Shown piece by piece: positions 16,183 to 26,796 of a stretch of 64,000 nt of DNA (the first letter of the stretch is position 1; the number at the start of each line of letters is the position of its first letter). The notes beneath the pieces are model-generated. The model did no database searches, was not told where the DNA came from, and saw nothing but the letters and a program-made list of their open reading frames with translations. The stretch comes from Mycobacterium sp. 852014-50255_SCH5639931. GTDB taxonomy: Bacteria; Actinomycetota; Actinomycetes; Mycobacteriales; Mycobacteriaceae. Both the position numbers and the translations under genes were made by a program. Location: the NCBI RefSeq assembly GCF_001665605.1, contig NZ_LZSV01000016.1, positions 62,001 to 126,000 on the forward strand, written 5' to 3'.

Positions 16183-19100
16183 TCATCCGGCCGAGACCTC
16201 GTAGGCCTCGCCCTCACCCAGCCGCGACGCCGGGTTCAGCAGCATCGCCGCCTCCTGGCGCTTCTCCGGCGCGTCATGGTCGAAGCGACGACCCGACGGC
16301 CGCTCGTACATCGGCGCACCGCCGGCGATGGCCGAGGCCAACCGGCGCTGACCGGCCAGCAGCCGCCCCTCCGCACGCCGCTGGTAGTCGGCGCGCTGAT
16401 CAGCGTCCAGCGCGGCGATGAACGCCTGCGGGTGCACCAGCGCCACGAGTCCGGACACGTGGCCGAAGCCGAGGCTGGTCACCATGCCCGCCTTGAGCGG
16501 GAACTTCTTGCCGAGCCGCAGCGTCTCACGCACCCAGACGAAGTGGGCCGAACCGGCCAGTTCGTCGTCGACACAATCCAGGCTGCGGTTGGGCGGGATC
16601 ACCCCGTCGCGCAGCATCTGGCACAGGCCCATCATCTGGAACACCGCGGCACCGCCCTTGGCGTGGCCGGTGAGGCTCTTCTGCGACACCACGAAGAGCG
16701 GGGCGCCCTCGGAGCGGCCCAACGAGTCCGCGAGCCGCTCGTGCAGCTCCGTCTCGTTGGGATCGTTGGCCAGCGTGGACGTGTCGTGCTTGGAGATCAC
16801 CGCGATGTCGTCGGCCCCGACGCCGAGCTTGGCCAGCGAGCGCGCCAGCGCCGAGTCCCTGCCGCCGCGGCCGGCGCCCAGGGCGCCCAGACCCGGGGCC
16901 GGGATCGAGGTGTGCACGCCGTCGGCGAACGACTGCGCGTAGGCCACCACAGCCAGCACCGGCAGACCCATCTTGAGGGCCAGGTCGCCGCGCGCGAGCA
17001 GTATGGTGCCGCCGCCCTGCGCCTCGACGAAGCCGAGCCGCCGCCGGTCGTTGGGCCGGGAGAACTTCGAGTCGTGAATGCCCCGGCCCCGCATCATGGA
17101 AGTGTCGGCCGTGGCCGCCATGTCACCGAAGCCGATGATCGCTTCCAGTGTCAGGTCGTCGAATCCACCGGCCACCACCAGTTCGGCCTTGCCGAGGCGG
17201 ATCTTGTCGACGCCCTCCTCGACCGACACCGCCGCGGTGGCGCACGCACCGACGGGGTGGATCATTGCGCCGTAGCTGCCCACGTAGCTCTGAATGACGT
17301 GCGCGGCAACGACGTTCGGCAGCACTTCCTGCAGGATGTCATTCGGCTTGTTCCGGCCGAGCAGGTTGCCGTGATACATGGTCTGCATCGACGTCATCCC
17401 GCCCATGCCGGTGCCCTGGGTGCTGGCCACCAGGCCCGGGTGCACCCACCGCATCAGCTCGGTCGGGGTGAATCCCGAAGACAAGAACGCGTCGACGGTC
17501 GCGACGATGTTCCACAGCGCCACCCGGTCGGTGGAGCTGGCCATGTCCTGGCTGATGCCGTACACGGTCGGATCGAACCCGCTGGGGATCTGCGCGCCGA
17601 CGACCCGCGACAACTTGGTCTTGCGCGGCACCCGAATCTCGGTGCCCGCCTTGCGCGTCACCTGCCAGTCGCTTGAATCGGGAACCGGCCGCACCACCGT
17701 GTGCTCGGGATCGAACTCGACGAACCCGCGAGCATCGGCCTCCGACGAGACGACGAAGGTGAAGTCCTTGTCCAGGAACACCGACACCAGCAACGGCGAC
17801 GCGTGATCGGGGTCGATAGCGCCGTCATCGACGAACTCGCGAATGCCCACCCGCTCGACCACGATGTCGTGGTAACGCTCGACCAGCTCGGCTTCGTCCA
17901 CCAGGTCGCCGGATTCCGTATCGTACCAACCCGGTTGGGGGTCGTCCTCCCAGCGGATCAGTCCGGTGGTCCAGGCCAGTTCCAGGACGCCGGCGGCCGA
18001 GAGTTCGTTGTCGACCTCCATCTCGAAGCGGGTGCGCGACGAACCGTACGGGCCGATCTCGGCGCCACCGACGATCACCACCAGGTCGGCCGGATCGACG
18101 TCCAGGTCGTCCCATTCCGGGGGCGGCGCGGGGGTGAAGCCGCGCGGCGGCGACGGCAGCGCGGCGATGGTGCCTTCGGCAGCCGCGTCGCCCGTGGCCT
18201 GCTCGCCCGACGTGGCCTGCTCGCGCGCCTTAGCGGCCAGTTCGGCCATGTCGAGGTTGGCCTCGGCGAGGCCGCCGGTCAGATCCGCCTTGATCGGCGC
18301 GCCAGCCGCCGCGACCTTCGACTCGACGTCGCAGAGGTCCAGCAGCATGGCCGCCATCTGCTCGGTGGAATACGTGGTGACACCGGCCTCCTCGACGGCC
18401 TCGACGATGGCGTCGTTGTGGCCCATCAACCCGGTGCCGCGGGTCCAGCCGATCAGCGCGTGGGCGAGGCTGACCCTTGCGGCCCAGGAGGACTCGGCGT
18501 GCCAACGACTCACCAGCGCGTCCAGCGCCGACTTGGCCTCGCCGTAGGCGCCGTCCCCGCCGAACATTCCGCGGTTGGGCGAGCCCGGCAACACCACATG
18601 CAGCCGCGACGCGATGTCGCGCTCGGCGCCGATCTTGGACAGCCCGCCGATCAATCGCTGCACCGCCCAGAGCAGGACCTTCATCTCCATCTCGGAGCGC
18701 GAACCGGCCTCCGACAGGTCCCCGGCGACGCGCGGCGCCGCGAACGGGAAGAGCAGTGTCGGGGTCTGCGCGTCCTTGATGTGAATGGATTGTGGCCCAA
18801 GGCTTTCTGTCTGCTCCGTACCGATCCATTCGACCAGTGCGTCGATGTCCGAGTAGGACGCCATGTTGGCGGCCACCACCCAGAGCGCCGCACCGTACCG
18901 GGCGTGGTCACGGTACAGCCCGCGGTAGAACGCCAGCCGCTCATCGTCGAGCTTCGACGTGGTGGCGATGACGGTAGCGCCGCCATCGAGCAGTCGCGCC
19001 ACGACCGACGCCGCGATCGAGCCCTTCGAAGCGCCTGTCACGACGGCGACTTCGCTGCTGTAGGGGCCGGGATCGGGGTTCTCGGCGCCGGCGGCGATGC

Positions 19101-22100
19101 GGCCGTACAGCGACGCGTGAATCTGGCGACCGGCGGCCAGCGATTTGCCCTGCCACCAGGTGGCCTGGGTCGCGACGACATGGCCTGCGCCCTCGAACCT
19201 TTCGGACAGGCTCTTCCACTGGGCGTCGATGTCACCCTCGTCAGTCAGCCAGAGATTGACCAGGTCCTCCCGGGCGCTGGCCCACCGGTCGTCGAAGACG
19301 ACGGCCTTCTTGGCGTCGAAAGCCGGCGCCACCAGACGCGGCCAGTCCGCGCCGAGTTCGGCGGTGACCAGGTCGATGAGCTCGGCGTCGGTGGCCGCCG
19401 GCGCCGCGCTGACCGGGTCGTCGTGGCCCAACTGGCCCAGGATCAGGCGGGCCGCCGAAGCAAGCACCCCGTCGCGACCGGTGATCTGATCGGTGAATTC
19501 ACTCAACGCGGCCGCGTCGACGGTCGCCCCGCCGCCGCCACCCGACGATGGCAGCGCCACCGAGATGCCGCGGCGCGCGGCGACGGATGTGACCGCGGCG
19601 TCGATGACCTTGTCGACCGAGGCGGCGTCGGCCAGCGCGCCCTCATGCAGGTGGCCCATGGCGCCGCCGCGCACGCTGGTGCCCTCGCGGGTTCCCAGCG
19701 CCACTTCGACCGTGACGTGCTTGGCCCAACCGTCGCCGAGCTCCCACGTCTTCTTGACCCGCTCGGCAATGGCGCCGGGCCGCTTGCCCGAGGGCCCCAG
19801 CACCGTGCGCAGCTGATCGTTGATCGCGTCGGAAAGCACTGGGCCGAAGGGCTTATAGGTGCGCGCCAGCTTGGTCACCTGCGACCGCAGCCCGGCCAGG
19901 TCGGCCTCGGCGGCGCCGTCGATGGCGCCCAGGTTCAGCTCCGAACCGAGGTCCACCAGCAGCTGGTTGCGCCGAGACGAGGCACCGTCGGTGATGGACT
20001 CGATGGAGTCCAGCTCCTCGATTTGGTCGATGCGCATCTTGGCCGACAGCGCGATCAACGCCAGGGTGGCGTCGGCGGCGTCGAACCCGATGTCGTCGGG
20101 GCGTGGAGTCCCGGACGGAGCTGCGGCAGGAGCCGCAGCGACGGCAGGGACGACATCGGACATGGGTGCACCGTCCGATGAGGCCGGAACGGCCGAATCG
20201 GAATCAACGTCTTCCGCCTCCGGCTCGGGGTCGGTGTCGGTGGCGAACAGCACCGCGGCGTCGCGCTCGGCGTTGAGCACTTCGACTGTGCTGTGGGCAT
20301 ATTCGGGAAGCTTCAGGGTGTTGGTGGCCAGTCCGGCGACGGTCGGCGCCGACTTCACGCCGATCTCGACGAACCGTTCCACGCCCAGGCCGCCCGCGGC
20401 GTCTTCGGTGAACAGCAGGTCCTGAGTCTCGATCCAGCGCACCGGGCTCGCGAACTGCCATGCCAGCAGCTCGATCAAGACGATGCGCGCCATGTCGTTT
20501 CGGCGTTCTGCGAGCCACGTGTCGTAGTCGGCGAGGATCTCGTCGAGCGGCTCGGCGGGCACCAGGTCACGGATCTCCTGGATGAAATCGCGGTCCAGGG
20601 TGAACGGCCGCGGCACCAGGTTGGGGATGTAGCGCCCGATGATGACGTCGGGATTCTTGTCCCGCGGCATGACGCGTTCCAGCGAGCGGCGGAATTCGGC
20701 CACCCCGACGCGCAACACCCGCGAGTGGAACGGCACGTCGATGCCGGGCACCAGGATGAACGAGCGCTTGCCGCCGGTGAGCTCGCGACGGCGCTCGACC
20801 TCGGCTTCCAGCTCCTCCAGACCGCGGACCGTGCCGGCGATCGCATATTGCGAACCACGCAGGTTGAAGTTCACGATCTCCAGGAATTCCCCGGTGCGGT
20901 CGGCGATTTCGGCGACGAACGCGGGCACCTCATCATCTGGCAGGTCGATCTGCGACGGCCGGATCGCCGCCAGTCGGTAGTTGGAGCGGCCGAGCTCGTC
21001 GCGCGGCACGATGTCGTGCATCTTGGAGCCGCGGTGGAACACCGTCTCCAGCAACGCTTCCAGCTCGTAGATGCCGGTGACGCAGGCCAGCGCGGTGTAC
21101 TCCCCGACGGAGTGGCCGCAGGCAATGGCATCTTCCACGAACGCGCCCTGCTCACGCATCTCGGCGACCTGTGCCGCCGCAACGGTCGCCATCGCGACCT
21201 GGGTGAACTGCGTCAGGTACAGCACGCCCTCGGGGTGGTTGTAGTGCACGCCGCTGGCAATGATGCTGGTCGGGTTGTCGCGCACCACGTGCAGCACCGA
21301 GAAGCCCAGCGTGTCGCGGGTGAACTTGTCCGCTTTGTCCCACACCTTGCGGGCGGCCTTGGACCGGGCGCGCACATCCATGCCCATGCCCTTGTGCTGA
21401 ATCCCCTGGCCGGGGAAGGCATAAACCGTGTGCGGGGCGGCCAGTCGGGCCGTCGCCGACATCACCAGGTCCGAGCCTATGCGGGCGGAGACATCCAAAA
21501 CCTCTGCGCCCTGGTCGATTCCGACACGCTCGACGCGGAAGTCGACCTCATCGCCGGGGCGCACCATGCCCAGGAACCGCGCGGTCCAGCCGACCAGCCG
21601 GGCCGGGGGGCGCGCCTGGCCGTCGGTGGCGGTCACCGCGTGCTGCGCAGCGGCCGACAACCACATGCCGTGCACGATGGGCGATTCCAGGCCGGCGAGC
21701 AAGGCGGCGGCCCGGTCGGTGTGGATCGGGTTGTGGTCACCGGACACCACGGCGAACGGCCGCATGTCGACCGGGGCAGTCAACCGCACGTCGCGGCGGC
21801 GGCGACGCGGCGTGTCGGTCGCGTTCTCCGACACTGCGCCGCCGGCCCGCACCGGCTCGGTGAGTTCGGCGGCACCCGTGCGGCCTAGGATCGCGAACCG
21901 CTCATCGAGGGTGGCGATCGTCGCGCCGCTGGGGTCGGCGATCGTCACCGAGACGCGGACGACGCGGCCCATGTCTGTGTCGATGGCCGGCGAAGCCGTT
22001 GCGGTGACGGTCAATTCGGCCGCGACCTTGGGCAGCGCGCCAACCACGTGGGCGGCGTGGTCGAGGTGGACCAGACTCAGCAGGCCCTCCACGACCGGGA

Positions 22101-25100
22101 TGCCGGCGTCGGTGACCGCCGAGCCGATCGCCGCGAAGACCGCGGGCCAGCACAGGCCGACCAGCGCGTCGGGCACGGTGGTGAGACCGGGCGCCAACGG
22201 CTCCCCGAAGGTGGCGGTGACTCCGGTGTGGTCGGCGACCCGCTCGGGGTCCCAGTCGACCGCAACGGTGGCGGTCCTGTCGACGACGGCCGGCAGGAAT
22301 TCCGGCCCGTCGACGCCGGCGGCGATCGCCAGCACCGCGCGCATGGCGGTCGCGGCGTCTTCGGTGGAAACCACCGGGGTGCCACCGTCAATCGTGTTGG
22401 GGGGCAACGTGAACGGGATGTCGATCCAGTTGCCCGACACCGGGACACTCAGCACCACTCGGTCCCCGTCGACCTCGAGCCGCGCCCCGGTGAACGAGTG
22501 GGTGGCGCGACGGCTTTCGGGGCCTTCAGAGCCTTCGTGCACCAGCCAGTCGGCGGGGTCGGCGATTCGGTGTACCGGGTTGATCGCGGTGCGGCCGGCC
22601 CACTGCACGTCGGGAGCGTCGAGCACGACGGCGAGCGGCCCGGTCACGTCGGGGCGACCCAGCCGACGCGACGCGACGGCCCGGGGCTGACCACCGGAGG
22701 ACAACACCTCGTCAATGGCGGTCTGCTCGAAGCGGTCCAGCAGTTCACCGACGGGCTCGTCCATGCGGGTGATGCCGGCCACGGCCGCGGTGCCCGGGAT
22801 GATGCACACCTGGTCGGCGTCGTAACGGGCATCGTGCGCCTGCCACAGCGAGTCGCTGCGCCACCAGCGCCGCACGTCCTTGTCGATGACCGGCACGAAG
22901 TTGACCGGCTTACCCAGCGTCTTGCACAGGGTGACAAAGAACGGGACGTCGGCCGGGTGCAGCTGCACGGTCTCGGCGTCGGGGTATTCCGCAAGCAGCG
23001 TGGCGATGGCCTGCTGGGGGCTCTCCAGTAGCGCCGGGTCATCGAACAGCGTCTCGATCGGGCCGGAATCGTTTGCGTGCAAACGGGCTTCGGCGCGCTG
23101 CAGCATCTGCTGGAACCGGTCGCGCCAGGTGTCGGCCAGCCACGGGCTGCCCGGTGCGGCGGTGTCGGCGGTGGAGTTGCCCTCGCCGATGGTCAGCTCG
23201 ACGTAGCGCTGCAACCACTGCAAGTACGTCATGTCGGCGACGTCGCCGAAGTACGGCTTGGCGGTGTTGGCCATCGCCGCGATGATCTCGTCGCGACGCT
23301 CGGCAACGGCCTCCGCGTCACCGGCGACCTCGTCGAGCAGCCGGCCGCACCGCGAAGCGCTGTTGTCGATCTCGTGAATGTCGGCACCCAGCTGGCTGCG
23401 GCTGGAAGCCATGCCGCCCGCGGCTTTTCCGGCGCCGACCCACTGTTCGGTGCCTTGCGTCTCGACCAGCATCCGCTTGACCGAAGGCGACGTGGTGGCC
23501 TCCTTGGTCGCCATCGCCGCGGTGCCGACCAGGATGCCGTCGATCGGCATCAGCGGGAAGCCGTAGGCCTGCGCCCACCGCCCGGACAGGTATTCGGCCG
23601 CCCGCTCGGGCGTGCCGATGCCACCGCCCACACAGACGGTGATGTTGGGGCGCGACCGCAACTCCGAATACGTTGCCAGCAGCAGGTCGTCGAGGTCTTC
23701 CCACGAATGGTGACCACCGGCGCGGCCACCCTCGATGTGCATGATCACCGGCTTGGTGGGCACCTCGGTCGCGATGCGGATGACCGAACGGATCTGTTCG
23801 ACCGTGCCGGGCTTGAAGACGACGTGACTGATGCCGACGTCGTTCAATTCCTCGATCAGCTCGACGGCATCCTCGAGATCCGGGATGCCGGCACTGACCA
23901 CCAGGCCGTCGATTGCCGCGCCGGACTGACGCGCCTTCTGCACCAACCGCTTTCCGCCAACCTGCAGCTTCCACAGATACGGGTCGAGGAACAGCGCGTT
24001 GAACTGATATGTGCGGCCGGGCTCGAGCAGCGTGGCGAGCTCATCGACGCGACCGGCGAAGATTTCCTCGGTGACCTGCCCACCGCCCGCCAGCTCGGCC
24101 CAGTGCCCGGCGTTGGCTGCGGCGGCGACGATCTTGGCGTCGACGGTGGTCGGGGTCATGCCCGCCAGCAGGATCGGCGAGCGTCCCGTCAACCGAGTGA
24201 ACTTCGTCGAGAGCTTGGCCCTGCCGTCGGGAAGACGAACGACGGTGGGGGCGTAGGTCGACCACGCCCGCGCCACCTCGGGGACGGCCCCGACGGTGAA
24301 GAGGTTGCGCTGCCCGCCGCGGGTCGCGGCGGGCACGATGCCGACGCCCAGGCCGCGGATCACCGGCGCGGTCAGCCGAGTCAGGATGTCGCCGGGTCCC
24401 AGGTCGAGGATCCAGCGCGCACCGGCCTCGTGCACACGGCTGATCTCTTCGACCCAGTCGACACGTCGCACCAGGATCGCTTCGGTCAGCTCACGGGCCA
24501 GCGCGACATCGAGCCCCACCTTCTCGGCCCAGCCGCCGACGATGTCGATGCCGTCGGCCAACCGGGGCGTGTGGAAGCCGACCTCCACCTGCACCGGATC
24601 GAAGACCGGCGAGAAGACGTCCCCGCCGCGGAGCTTGTTCTTGCGGGCGGCCTCCTCCTTCTCCGAGATCTGCTGGCAGTAGAGCTCGAACCGGGACAGC
24701 TGTTCGGGGGTGCCGGTGATGACGACCGAGCGACGGCCGTTGCGGATGGACAGCACCGGCGGCAGCACGGTGCGGACGTCTTGCGCGAACTCGTCGAGCA
24801 GTCGGCTGATGCGCTCGGGGTCGGCGTTGGTCACCGACACCATGGGCGGGCGGTCGCCGAGCACAGAGATGCCGCGCCTGCGGGCGACCAGCGTCCCGGC
24901 CGCGCCGATGAGCTGAGCCATTGCCAGCAGCTCTGCGTCGCGGGCGCCCGCGGCCTTGAGCACCTCGACCGCGAGCACCCCTTGCGAATGCCCGGCGACG
25001 GCCACCGGCGGGGTGGCTTTGAGGTCCATGCCTTGGCGGGCCAGCGCGCGCACGGCCGCGATCTGGGTGAGCAGCACGCCGGGGATGGACACCGCGGCGG

Positions 25101-25470
25101 ACGTCAGGTGCTTGTCCGAGGGGACTGGATCCTCGGCCGCCAACGCGCGCACCCAGGCGAGCGGCTCGAAACCGATCGGCCGTACCACCACCAACTCTTT
25201 GGCGACCGGCTCGAGCAGCAGCTCCACCTCACCGGCCAGCGTTGCCAGGTCGGATTCGATGCCGGCGGACGACACGAGTTCTTCGAGGGTTTCCAGCCAG
25301 GCGCTGCCCTGGCCACCGAACGCAACGGCGTACGGCTCGCCGGCCGTCAGTCGGTCGACCAGAGCGTGGGTGTCACCGGCTGCCGCGTGGGGGCCTTTTC
25401 CATCGCGGTCAGCGGACACCTCCCCTCGCTGCGCTGGGGGACCCCAGTCATGCCTCTCGTGGATCGTCAC
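16183..25470 (-). CDS. fas: Type I fatty acid synthase
   Basis: Multifunctional cytosolic enzyme making C16-C26 acyl-CoAs that feed phospholipids and mycolic acid synthesis; 3095 aa (3069 in M. tuberculosis). The start is GTG at 25470 with AGGGAG 8 bases upstream. Domains in order: acetyltransferase (FGGQGSAW ~52, GHSQG ~160), FMN enoyl reductase (LAGMTPTTVDAK ~438, HIEGGRAGGHHSW ~580), MaoC-type dehydratase (VVSGDHNPIHTD ~1240), malonyl/palmitoyl transferase (AFPGQGIQHKG ~1350, GHSVGEY ~1450), ACP (~1750-1900, candidate serine in ELDSIESITDG), ketoreductase (VVTGASKGSIAA ~2145, GAYGEAK ~2305) and ketosynthase (GACATAAVSVEEG ~2742, GHAKGGAAVF ~2940). All key motifs are intact. Confidence 0.98.
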   Translation of the reverse strand: MTIHERHDWGPPAQRGEVSADRDGKGPHAAAGDTHALVDRLTAGEPYAVAFGGQGSAWLETLEELVSSAGIESDLATLAGEVELLLEPVAKELVVVRPIGFEPLAWVRALAAEDPVPSDKHLTSAAVSIPGVLLTQIAAVRALARQGMDLKATPPVAVAGHSQGVLAVEVLKAAGARDAELLAMAQLIGAAGTLVARRRGISVLGDRPPMVSVTNADPERISRLLDEFAQDVRTVLPPVLSIRNGRRSVVITGTPEQLSRFELYCQQISEKEEAARKNKLRGGDVFSPVFDPVQVEVGFHTPRLADGIDIVGGWAEKVGLDVALARELTEAILVRRVDWVEEISRVHEAGARWILDLGPGDILTRLTAPVIRGLGVGIVPAATRGGQRNLFTVGAVPEVARAWSTYAPTVVRLPDGRAKLSTKFTRLTGRSPILLAGMTPTTVDAKIVAAAANAGHWAELAGGGQVTEEIFAGRVDELATLLEPGRTYQFNALFLDPYLWKLQVGGKRLVQKARQSGAAIDGLVVSAGIPDLEDAVELIEELNDVGISHVVFKPGTVEQIRSVIRIATEVPTKPVIMHIEGGRAGGHHSWEDLDDLLLATYSELRSRPNITVCVGGGIGTPERAAEYLSGRWAQAYGFPLMPIDGILVGTAAMATKEATTSPSVKRMLVETQGTEQWVGAGKAAGGMASSRSQLGADIHEIDNSASRCGRLLDEVAGDAEAVAERRDEIIAAMANTAKPYFGDVADMTYLQWLQRYVELTIGEGNSTADTAAPGSPWLADTWRDRFQQMLQRAEARLHANDSGPIETLFDDPALLESPQQAIATLLAEYPDAETVQLHPADVPFFVTLCKTLGKPVNFVPVIDKDVRRWWRSDSLWQAHDARYDADQVCIIPGTAAVAGITRMDEPVGELLDRFEQTAIDEVLSSGGQPRAVASRRLGRPDVTGPLAVVLDAPDVQWAGRTAINPVHRIADPADWLVHEGSEGPESRRATHSFTGARLEVDGDRVVLSVPVSGNWIDIPFTLPPNTIDGGTPVVSTEDAATAMRAVLAIAAGVDGPEFLPAVVDRTATVAVDWDPERVADHTGVTATFGEPLAPGLTTVPDALVGLCWPAVFAAIGSAVTDAGIPVVEGLLSLVHLDHAAHVVGALPKVAAELTVTATASPAIDTDMGRVVRVSVTIADPSGATIATLDERFAILGRTGAAELTEPVRAGGAVSENATDTPRRRRRDVRLTAPVDMRPFAVVSGDHNPIHTDRAAALLAGLESPIVHGMWLSAAAQHAVTATDGQARPPARLVGWTARFLGMVRPGDEVDFRVERVGIDQGAEVLDVSARIGSDLVMSATARLAAPHTVYAFPGQGIQHKGMGMDVRARSKAARKVWDKADKFTRDTLGFSVLHVVRDNPTSIIASGVHYNHPEGVLYLTQFTQVAMATVAAAQVAEMREQGAFVEDAIACGHSVGEYTALACVTGIYELEALLETVFHRGSKMHDIVPRDELGRSNYRLAAIRPSQIDLPDDEVPAFVAEIADRTGEFLEIVNFNLRGSQYAIAGTVRGLEELEAEVERRRELTGGKRSFILVPGIDVPFHSRVLRVGVAEFRRSLERVMPRDKNPDVIIGRYIPNLVPRPFTLDRDFIQEIRDLVPAEPLDEILADYDTWLAERRNDMARIVLIELLAWQFASPVRWIETQDLLFTEDAAGGLGVERFVEIGVKSAPTVAGLATNTLKLPEYAHSTVEVLNAERDAAVLFATDTDPEPEAEDVDSDSAVPASSDGAPMSDVVPAVAAAPAAAPSGTPRPDDIGFDAADATLALIALSAKMRIDQIEELDSIESITDGASSRRNQLLVDLGSELNLGAIDGAAEADLAGLRSQVTKLARTYKPFGPVLSDAINDQLRTVLGPSGKRPGAIAERVKKTWELGDGWAKHVTVEVALGTREGTSVRGGAMGHLHEGALADAASVDKVIDAAVTSVAARRGISVALPSSGGGGGATVDAAALSEFTDQITGRDGVLASAARLILGQLGHDDPVSAAPAATDAELIDLVTAELGADWPRLVAPAFDAKKAVVFDDRWASAREDLVNLWLTDEGDIDAQWKSLSERFEGAGHVVATQATWWQGKSLAAGRQIHASLYGRIAAGAENPDPGPYSSEVAVVTGASKGSIAASVVARLLDGGATVIATTSKLDDERLAFYRGLYRDHARYGAALWVVAANMASYSDIDALVEWIGTEQTESLGPQSIHIKDAQTPTLLFPFAAPRVAGDLSEAGSRSEMEMKVLLWAVQRLIGGLSKIGAERDIASRLHVVLPGSPNRGMFGGDGAYGEAKSALDALVSRWHAESSWAARVSLAHALIGWTRGTGLMGHNDAIVEAVEEAGVTTYSTEQMAAMLLDLCDVESKVAAAGAPIKADLTGGLAEANLDMAELAAKAREQATSGEQATGDAAAEGTIAALPSPPRGFTPAPPPEWDDLDVDPADLVVIVGGAEIGPYGSSRTRFEMEVDNELSAAGVLELAWTTGLIRWEDDPQPGWYDTESGDLVDEAELVERYHDIVVERVGIREFVDDGAIDPDHASPLLVSVFLDKDFTFVVSSEADARGFVEFDPEHTVVRPVPDSSDWQVTRKAGTEIRVPRKTKLSRVVGAQIPSGFDPTVYGISQDMASSTDRVALWNIVATVDAFLSSGFTPTELMRWVHPGLVASTQGTGMGGMTSMQTMYHGNLLGRNKPNDILQEVLPNVVAAHVIQSYVGSYGAMIHPVGACATAAVSVEEGVDKIRLGKAELVVAGGFDDLTLEAIIGFGDMAATADTSMMRGRGIHDSKFSRPNDRRRLGFVEAQGGGTILLARGDLALKMGLPVLAVVAYAQSFADGVHTSIPAPGLGALGAGRGGRDSALARSLAKLGVGADDIAVISKHDTSTLANDPNETELHERLADSLGRSEGAPLFVVSQKSLTGHAKGGAAVFQMMGLCQMLRDGVIPPNRSLDCVDDELAGSAHFVWVRETLRLGKKFPLKAGMVTSLGFGHVSGLVALVHPQAFIAALDADQRADYQRRAEGRLLAGQRRLASAIAGGAPMYERPSGRRFDHDAPEKRQEAAMLLNPASRLGEGEAYEVSAG

Positions 25471-26013
25471 GTCTGTATCTCCCTCAATGCCTCATATGCG
25501 TCTTACGTATCAGTGCGTTCAGCCGGTCCGAAGGGGACAGGAACTCACGGAGTCCGTCGATTCCGCATCGAATCGCGACCGAAAATCTGTCTGGCTGGTG
25601 CGTTGTCGGCGGACCCCCCGTGTGGGTTGAGCGGCGCGGCGGACTGCATCGGCTGTACTAAGAGTGTCATAAGGACGGACCCCCGTTTTGTGTGGTGATC
25701 GGTTACTGATGAGTTCTACGCACGGGTAACCGTGTCGTGGATAACACCGCGTTTGATCCGCCGCGCGGGCGCCGCGAACAAACCTGCTGCGTGCAGGTGG
25801 TTACGGTCGAGTAGCTATAACTGCCCTGATCAAAGCAGTTTTGTTATGTAATCGTTATGTAAAAATTTCGAGCCCTGGAGTCGCGTCGAGCGCGCTTCCG
25901 TCGCGTCATCGAGGTGGCCCACGCGCCCGCTGCGCCGGAGAATGAGCGAACGAGTGTTTGCTGGGATCTCTAAGAGTCGCGGCCGGCCGGTGGCCGGAGA
26001 GGGTGCAAGGAGG
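25471..26013. promoter_or_regulatory. fas upstream region
   Basis: About 540 bases separate fas from the DUF1906 gene; both are on the minus strand, so this holds the fas promoter. In mycobacteria fas is activated by FasR through inverted repeats in its promoter. I see a 7-bp inverted repeat CGGTTAC (25700-25706) and GTAACCG (25726-25732) with a 19-base spacer. No gene is evident; frames here are arginine-rich shadows. Confidence 0.45.
25700..25732. promoter_or_regulatory. Inverted repeat in the fas promoter region
   Basis: The arms CGGTTAC and GTAACCG are perfect complements, 230-260 bases upstream of the fas GTG. Being the clearest dyad in the region, it is a candidate regulator site, possibly FasR. 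I cannot compare it with a published site here. Confidence 0.4.
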
Positions 26014-26742
26014 CTAGGCCCACTGCCCGAATTCCGGCTTGAGGATCTCGTTGATGTCGACCCCGACCCCGCCAACGCTGCGTTTGTCGATCTCGACCTG
26101 GTGTAAATGGGCGGCCGGGTGGGCGAACCCCTTGGGTGAACCCCAGTTGTGCTGCCAGAAATAAGTGCCCAAACCGTCGTGCAGCGCCCAGTCGATGGTC
26201 TTCGAATTGGCGTACACACCTGTGCGCTGATGACCGATCACCGACTCCCAGGACCGCAGGTAGGGAGCTATCTGCTGTTTGTACTGGTCATAGGACGGGT
26301 CGTCGTCGATGGAGGCGTAGATCGGCGCGCTGGCGGGCCCGCCAGCGGCGGCATGCAGTTGCATTCCGCGCTGCGCGTGCTGGAGACCGGCGTTGGCTCC
26401 GCCGAGCCAATCGGCGGTGTTGCCCTTGCCGTACTGGTAGCACGAGACGATCTTGAGGCCATTGCTGTTGAGGTCACGCGCCTCGGCGACCTGGATCGGC
26501 TTGCCCAGCATCCAGTTGCCGCCGGGGCGCCGGTCCGACACGTACCTGATCGAGCCCACGGCGCCGGCGGCCCTGATCTGGCTGGCTGGGATGACCCCGG
26601 CCGCGTAGTCCAACAAGGTGCCGAGCGACGCCGACGCAGGCGCCGGACGCAGCGACGCACCGGCAACGCCCAACCCCATCAAGGCAGGGGCCGCTGCGGC
26701 CAATTTGAGTACGTCGCGTCGCGAAACCGATGACACAAGCAT
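26014..26742 (-). CDS. Tat-exported DUF1906 protein (Rv2525c-like, glycoside-hydrolase-like fold)
   Basis: A 242-aa secreted protein. The N-terminus SSVSRRDVLKLAAAAPALMGLG is a twin-arginine signal with Ala-x-Ala-like cleavage near ASAS. The mature part (IPASQIRAAGAVGSIRYVSDRR, then APIYASIDDDPSYDQY) fits DUF1906, a TIM-barrel related to GH25 lysozymes. In M. tuberculosis Rv2525c is a Tat substrate reported to affect cell-wall properties. Acidic residues in SIDDDP and the ending HQVEIDKRSVGGVGVDIN are candidate active-site residues. It marks the end of the conserved fas neighbourhood. Confidence 0.9.
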   Translation of the reverse strand: MLVSSVSRRDVLKLAAAAPALMGLGVAGASLRPAPASASLGTLLDYAAGVIPASQIRAAGAVGSIRYVSDRRPGGNWMLGKPIQVAEARDLNSNGLKIVSCYQYGKGNTADWLGGANAGLQHAQRGMQLHAAAGGPASAPIYASIDDDPSYDQYKQQIAPYLRSWESVIGHQRTGVYANSKTIDWALHDGLGTYFWQHNWGSPKGFAHPAAHLHQVEIDKRSVGGVGVDINEILKPEFGQWA

Positions 26743-26796
26743 CAGAGTACGACAGGAACACCACCTGACACATTGACCACACGGGACACATCTGCA

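Noticed and set aside
15823..25698. Very long plus-strand reading frames (15823-17676, 17701-20181, 23077-25698) opposite fas
   Set aside because: They are complements of fas codons in a GC-rich genome, with His/Arg/Gly-rich, low-complexity translations. The minus-strand frame has all catalytic motifs of a type I synthase.
25830..26219. 129-codon minus frame in the fas-DUF1906 gap
   Set aside because: Overlaps the end of the DUF1906 gene in another frame and has a Ser/Arg-rich translation without a family.
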